DNA from: an uncultured Bacilli bacterium
GTDB taxonomy: Bacteria; Bacillota_I; Bacilli_A; RF39; UBA660
Reading direction: 5' to 3'
DNA length: 38,839 nucleotides
NCBI GenBank assembly: GCA_947628585.1
Contig: CANRAL010000009.1
Location: 1-38,839 of the forward strand
This document shows, piece by piece, positions 35,869 through 38,839 of the stretch. The notes beneath the pieces were generated by a model. It ran no database searches, was not told the DNA's origin, and saw only the letters and a list, made by a program, of their open reading frames with translations. Positions within the stretch are counted from its first letter, which is position 1. The number at the start of each line of letters is the position of its first letter. The translations under genes and the position numbers were made by a program.

Positions 35869-35908
35869 AAAAAATTGGACAATTAATAAATATTTGTCTA
35901 ATTTTTTT
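35869..35908 (+). terminator. Terminator after tatD
   Basis: AATTGGACAA and TTGTCTAATT pair (one wobble) around an AT loop, then a seven-T run. Confidence 0.8.
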
Positions 35909-35953
35909 CATATAATAAAGAAATACCAATATTATCCAAAAAGGTTGGAAATT

Positions 35954-35982
35954 TTGACATTATTACTCATAAATGGTATAAT
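35954..35982 (+). promoter_or_regulatory. Consensus sigma-A promoter, probably for the 3D-domain gene leader
   Basis: TTGACA, 17 bases, TATAAT: both hexamers are exact and the spacing is ideal. Transcription would begin near 35989, about 400 bases before the next annotated gene, leaving a long leader. Confidence 0.85.
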
Positions 35983-36009
35983 GATATTGTTTCCATTAAG
36001 GAGGAAAGG

Positions 36010-36052
36010 TTGAAAAAATAATGACAAAATAAGCATGAAAAAAAGATTTTGA
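36010..36052 (+). CDS. Tandem mini-ORFs behind a strong ribosome site
   Basis: AAGGAGG at 35998 sits five bases before TTG AAA AAA TAA (36010-36021); ATG ACA AAA TAA (36021-36032) overlaps its stop by one base, and a five-codon ORF (36035-36052) follows. They lie about 20 bases from the predicted start of transcription. This may be a translated leader or the remnant of a lost gene. No peptide family can be recognised. Confidence 0.3.
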
Positions 36053-36074
36053 GAAAAAAATCGCAAAATTTCAA

Positions 36075-36306
36075 GTTTATAATAACAAAAATAAAATATT
36101 GTTGTAGGCATTGACTGAAAATTCTCAAACTAGAAAACAAGAAATGATTTTCACATAGATAAGGTTCCGTGCTCAATAAAGGCAACACTCATTTGTACAC
36201 CGAGAATAATCGACACATATAAAAATACGGGTTTAAGATAAGATTCTTAACACCACTCACCTCGCCGTGCTCTGTAGTGTACCTGCAACAAGTAGTTATT
36301 ATAAAC
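36075..36306. ncRNA. Candidate structured RNA bounded by inverted repeats
   Basis: Outer arms GTTTATAATAAC (36075-36086) and GTTATTATAAAC (36295-36306) are perfectly complementary over 12 bases; inner arms TTGTTGTAGG (36099-36108) and CCTGCAACAA (36282-36291) pair over 10 with one wobble. Between them the sequence is clearly richer in G and C than its surroundings, holds the direct repeat CCGTGCTC twice (36167 and 36265) and a TTAAGA/TCTTAA hairpin. The strand is open: a consensus promoter reads in from the left, while a TTGACT-N16-TATAAT on the minus strand would start right at the inner arm and give a ~195-nt RNA, the size of 6S RNA. No known RNA class was recognised. A degenerate mobile element is the alternative. 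Confidence 0.5.
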
Positions 36307-36325
36307 AAAAAAGTTTAAAAGTCAA
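36298..36325 (-). promoter_or_regulatory. Possible minus-strand promoter for the candidate RNA
   Basis: Minus-strand TTGACT and TATAAT with a 16-base spacer. The -10 lies inside the right arm of the inverted repeat and so is partly dictated by it; the expected start near 36291 is the first base of the inner arm. Confidence 0.4.
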
Positions 36326-36344
36326 TTTTTCAAATCAATTTGTG

Positions 36345-36364
36345 CCTTTCAGAGGACTGAAAGG
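36345..36364 (+). promoter_or_regulatory. Perfect 8-bp hairpin upstream of the 3D-domain gene
   Basis: CCTTTCAG, loop AGGA, CTGAAAGG, ending 26 bases before the ATG and just ahead of the GAAAGGA ribosome site. No T tract follows, so it is not a terminator. It could stabilise the mRNA or affect translation. Confidence 0.4.
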
Positions 36365-36390
36365 ACGATAGAAAGGAATGTTAGTTAAAT

Positions 36391-36930
36391 ATGAAAAAAT
36401 TAATCAATTATACAATTCGTTTAATATTGATTATTTTAATTGTTTTGGTAGCTAATACTTCAGTTAATATATATGAAAATAAAATTGAAAATACAAATGT
36501 AAATAATACAGTTAATTTATCTACAATGGCTTTAAAAGTTGTAGAAATTAATTTGGCAGATAAATTTACCGCGAAAGATACTTTTACTGGTGATTTAACG
36601 GGATATGCTTATAATTGTCCATTATGTGGTGGTACTTTAGGTTGTTTACCAAGTTATTATATAAAAGACGGAACTGTAACTTATCCTGATAATGATTACG
36701 GAGTTGTTCGAATTGTAGCATCAAGTAAAAATTTACCATGTGGTTCAATTGTTAGATTTAATAGTGATAAAATATCTAATGAAGAAACTTATGCAATAGT
36801 TTTGGATAGAGGGGTAAGAGGAAATGCCTTAGACTTACTTGTTCCTAGTGAAGAATATGCTTCAACTTATATTGGTCGTAGTTCTATAACATATGATGTT
36901 TTAAGAAATGGTTGGTCTAATGGAAGCTAA
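36391..36930 (+). CDS. Exported 3D-domain protein (YabE-position)
   Basis: A 179-residue protein with an N-terminal membrane anchor or signal segment (about 6-24), an Asn-rich linker, and a C-terminal 3D domain (about 65-175) whose three-Asp motif is visible around YAIVLDRGVRGNALDLL. Such double-psi barrel domains are found in lytic transglycosylase-like wall enzymes; the location just before ksgA is that of Bacillus yabE. It lacks the G5 and DUF348 repeats of YabE. Unusual is the cysteine cluster CPLCGGTLGC plus a later LPCGS, suggesting a metal site or disulphides. The gene overlaps ksgA by 11 bases and sits behind a long leader with a strong promoter. Confidence 0.75.
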   Translation: MKKLINYTIRLILIILIVLVANTSVNIYENKIENTNVNNTVNLSTMALKVVEINLADKFTAKDTFTGDLTGYAYNCPLCGGTLGCLPSYYIKDGTVTYPDNDYGVVRIVASSKNLPCGSIVRFNSDKISNEETYAIVLDRGVRGNALDLLVPSEEYASTYIGRSSITYDVLRNGWSNGS

Positions 36931-37696
36931 AAAAAGTTTAGGTCAAAACTTTTTAATAGATAATAATATAATTAATTTAATAGCCGATTCTATCTCGGCT
37001 TCTTCTTTAGATTTAATAATTGAAATAGGTCCCGGGCAAGGGGCTTTAACTAAGGAATTGGTTAAAAAAAATTCTTTATATAGAGCTTATGAAATAGATA
37101 AGGATATGCAAGATTATTTAAAAGTTTACGAAAATGAAAGACAAAAAATTATTTATGAAGATTTTTTAAAAGCTAATCTTAGAGATGATCTTAAAAATCT
37201 TAATTATAATAATTTATTTATTGTGGGTAATTTACCTTATTATATAACTAGTCCTATTATTGAAAAAATAATAGATGAAGATTTATCTTTTGAAAAATTA
37301 GTAATAATGGTTCAAAAAGAAGTTGCTAATCGCTTTATGGCAAATCCTGGAACTAAAGAATATGGTTATTTTACTTTATTTTTAAAATATTATTTTGATA
37401 TAAATAGAATATGTGAAGTTAGTAAAGATAAATTTAGACCTATTCCTAAGGTAGATAGTACGGTTTTAGAGTTAACGATAAGAAAGAAAAATTTAGATAT
37501 AGATATTAAAATATATCAAGAATTTTTAAAGAAATGTTTTAGTCAAAAGCGAAAAACTTTAAAAAATAATTTAAAAGAATATGACTGGTATAAAATAAAA
37601 AATATTTTGGATAAACATAATTTATCAGAATCAATAAGAGCTGAAGAACTAAGTGAAGATATTTTAAGTGAAATATTAAAAGCTTTATATAACTAA
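36920..37696 (+). CDS. rsmA: 16S rRNA dimethyladenosine transferase KsgA/RsmA
   Basis: Dimethylates A1518 and A1519 at the 3' end of 16S rRNA. KKSLGQNFLID opens the protein; motif I EIGPGQGALTKEL, and motif IV GNLPYYITSPII (NLPY) are clear. About 258 residues; the ATG at 36908 is an alternative start four codons earlier, and neither has a strong ribosome site, consistent with coupling to the upstream gene. rnmV, the usual gene before ksgA, is missing. Confidence 0.95.
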   Translation: MEAKKSLGQNFLIDNNIINLIADSISASSLDLIIEIGPGQGALTKELVKKNSLYRAYEIDKDMQDYLKVYENERQKIIYEDFLKANLRDDLKNLNYNNLFIVGNLPYYITSPIIEKIIDEDLSFEKLVIMVQKEVANRFMANPGTKEYGYFTLFLKYYFDINRICEVSKDKFRPIPKVDSTVLELTIRKKNLDIDIKIYQEFLKKCFSQKRKTLKNNLKEYDWYKIKNILDKHNLSESIRAEELSEDILSEILKALYN

Positions 37697-37698
37697 AG

Positions 37699-37729
37699 AG
37701 AAATATTAGAGAAATATTTTTCTTTTTTT
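37699..37729 (+). terminator. Weak terminator after ksgA
   Basis: AAATATT and AATATTT pair around a 5-nt loop, followed by a T-rich run. All A/T pairs, so weak. Confidence 0.4.
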
Positions 37730-37758
37730 ATTCATATATTTTACTGGTGAATTGTAAC

Positions 37759-38532
37759 ATGGAAATTAAAAAAGGCGATTTAGTTACGCGAAGTAGCTAT
37801 CATAATGATATGGTTTTTAAAGTAGTAAATATAAAAAATGGCATATATTATCTAAAGGGAATTGAAGAAAGATTATATGCTGATAGTCCTATGGAAGATT
37901 TAAACATTTATGTGGAAGAAAATAAAGAAGAAGAGTTTGAAGTTGATCTAGAAACAAATACACTAGACCGAAGTGACTACTTTTATTTACCAGCTAAAAT
38001 ATTACATATAGATGGTGATGAAGAATATTTAAACAGATGTTTAAAGTTTTATAAAAAAAATAATATTATGGCTATTGGAAAAAAAATAAGTGAAAAAAAT
38101 ATGTATGAACAATTAAATCAACTATTAATTGAATATAAACCTGATATATTAATTGTAACCGGGCATGATGCCTTTTATAAAAAAAAGGGCGACAAAAATG
38201 ATATAAATAATTATAAAAATTCTTTATATTTTGTTAAAGCTGTTAAAGTCGCTAGAAGTTATGAAAAAAGTCATGAAAAATTAGTTATTATTGCTGGTGC
38301 TTGTCAAAGCGATTATGAAGAGTTAATTAAAGCAGGGGCTAATTTTGCCTCTAGTCCCAAAAGAGTAAATATTCATACTTTAGATCCCGCTATAATTGCA
38401 TCTACCATCGCTTTAACCGAAAGAAATAAAGAAATTGATTTAATAGAACTTTTAGAAAAAACAAAATATGGTAAAGATGGTATGGGCGGAATTATTTCTA
38501 ATGGTTTAATGTATGTTGGTTATCCAAGATAA
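37759..38532 (+). CDS. yabG: Sporulation-specific protease YabG
   Basis: In Bacillus YabG is a cysteine-type protease that processes spore coat proteins. The 257-residue protein has the N-terminal KKGDLVTRSSYHND barrel, the TGHDAFYKK segment with a conserved His near residue 145, and AGACQSDYEELIKAGANFASSP with a conserved Cys near 182, the YabG family core. It lies between ksgA and veg as in Bacillus. ATG 37759 has GGTGA eight bases upstream; the track's GTG start overlaps that site. Bacillus YabG is about 290 residues, so this is a little shorter. Confidence 0.9.
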   Translation: MEIKKGDLVTRSSYHNDMVFKVVNIKNGIYYLKGIEERLYADSPMEDLNIYVEENKEEEFEVDLETNTLDRSDYFYLPAKILHIDGDEEYLNRCLKFYKKNNIMAIGKKISEKNMYEQLNQLLIEYKPDILIVTGHDAFYKKKGDKNDINNYKNSLYFVKAVKVARSYEKSHEKLVIIAGACQSDYEELIKAGANFASSPKRVNIHTLDPAIIASTIALTERNKEIDLIELLEKTKYGKDGMGGIISNGLMYVGYPR

Positions 38533-38543
38533 AGGGAGGAAAA

Positions 38544-38756
38544 ATGAATCTTAATATTGTTAAGGAAGAATTAAAGAAAAATTTAAATAAAAAAGTAAGA
38601 GTAAGTGTATTTGGTTTAAGAAATAGAGTAGACCACTACGAAGGAGTATTATATAAAATTTATCCTAATATTTTTACAGTATTAATACGAGGAGAAGAAA
38701 AAAGTTTTACATATCGGGATGTAATAACTGGTGAAGTCAAATTAAAATATTTGTAA
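38544..38756 (+). CDS. veg: Veg protein
   Basis: Small conserved Firmicutes protein; in Bacillus it stimulates biofilm gene expression through SinR. The 70-residue sequence has the family layout of a short helix (LNIVKEELKKNL), then KVRVSVFGLRNRVDHYEGVLYKIYPNIFTV and the KSFTYRDVITGEVKLKYL end. Position after yabG matches Bacillus. The ATG is preceded by AGGGAGG, and a strong terminator follows. Confidence 0.88.
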   Translation: MNLNIVKEELKKNLNKKVRVSVFGLRNRVDHYEGVLYKIYPNIFTVLIRGEEKSFTYRDVITGEVKLKYL

Positions 38757-38793
38757 AAAATATGTAACTATTCAGACTAAGTCATGTTAAAAC

Positions 38794-38821
38794 GAGAGCT
38801 TATAAAGAATGCTCTCTTTTT
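38794..38821 (+). terminator. Terminator after veg
   Basis: GAGAGC and GCTCTC pair around an 11-nt loop and are followed by five T. Confidence 0.8.
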
Positions 38822-38839
38822 AATTAAATAAAGTTTTAT

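Larger units (their letters stand above)
35909..36390. other. Long non-coding gap upstream of the 3D-domain gene
   Basis: About 480 bases with no convincing gene. It contains a near-perfect sigma-A promoter, three overlapping mini-ORFs behind a strong ribosome site, an inverted-repeat-bounded relatively GC-rich element, a possible minus-strand promoter and a hairpin just before the 3D gene, each listed separately. The 73-codon minus-strand ORF in the track has no ribosome site or recognisable similarity and is not counted. Confidence 0.6.

Noticed and set aside
35967-36188. Minus-strand 73-codon ORF in the tatD-3D gap
   Set aside because: No ribosome site, no recognisable family, and it overlies the promoter and the inverted-repeat element; composition is that of a chance ORF.
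36345-36364. Hairpin as a terminator of the leader
   Set aside because: No T tract follows and the next bases are the ribosome site of the 3D-domain gene.
35989-36390. Leader as a known riboswitch (ydaO c-di-AMP, M-box) or as RNase P RNA, tmRNA
   Set aside because: I looked for the conserved cores of these classes and did not see them; GAGGAAAGG near 36001 resembles the RNase P GAGGAAAGTCC but the rest does not follow. A covariance-model search would be decisive.
1-38839. CRISPR array, insertion sequence, prophage, tRNA or rRNA genes
   Set aside because: No repeat-spacer pattern, transposase, integrase, phage gene or tRNA/rRNA-like sequence was seen in the window.

Overview
This window looks like the chromosomal replication origin region of a very AT-rich, low-GC Gram-positive bacterium (Bacilli/Firmicutes type). 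The gene order rpmH-rnpA-yidC-jag-mnmE-mnmG-rsmG-noc to the left of the origin and dnaA-dnaN-recF-gyrB-gyrA to the right is the classic Bacillus-type oriC neighbourhood. TGA is used as a stop (for example in pth and spoVT) and Trp is TGG, so this is genetic code 11 and not a code-4 mollicute. Homologues of yabG, spoVT, bofA and spoIIIJ/yidC point to an endospore-forming ancestry, and a ComK-family protein sits between dnaN and recF. The species cannot be named from sequence alone.

Layout, left arm (mostly minus strand, so co-directional with replication away from oriC): an outward promoter with a 15-codon mini-ORF at the left edge; ywiB-like, argS and rpoE (minus); then two head-on plus-strand genes (a class A penicillin-binding protein and a DUF308/HdeD-like membrane protein); then noc, rsmG, mnmG and mnmE (minus), a head-on XRE regulator, and jag, yidC, rnpA and rpmH (minus).

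Origin: the 370-bp gap between rpmH and dnaA carries at least five exact TTATCAACA-type DnaA boxes, four of them in one orientation close to dnaA.

Right arm (all plus strand): dnaA, dnaN, comK-like, recF, gyrB, gyrA; a gap with parS sites (three in total, one inside the gyrA tail) followed by the SRP RNA gene; tadA, dnaX, ybaB, recR, bofA, holB, ricT, a TrmN6/YabB methyltransferase, pth, mfd, spoVT; a T-box leader followed by a HAD hydrolase and metG; tatD; a 530-bp gap with a consensus promoter and an inverted-repeat-bounded, relatively GC-rich element (candidate structured RNA); a 3D-domain exported protein, ksgA, yabG and veg.

How it fits together: the window holds replication initiation (DnaA, DnaN, gyrase, clamp-loader subunits), chromosome organisation (Noc, parS and Noc-box sites), recombination and repair (RecF, RecR, Mfd), tRNA modification and charging (MnmE/MnmG, TadA, TrmN6, ArgRS, MetRS), protein export (SRP RNA, YidC) and a thin sporulation/competence layer. 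The best candidates for something undescribed are the element at about 36075-36306, the relation between the Noc-like protein and exact Noc boxes in the same window, and the mini-ORF leaders at the left edge and upstream of the 3D-domain gene.
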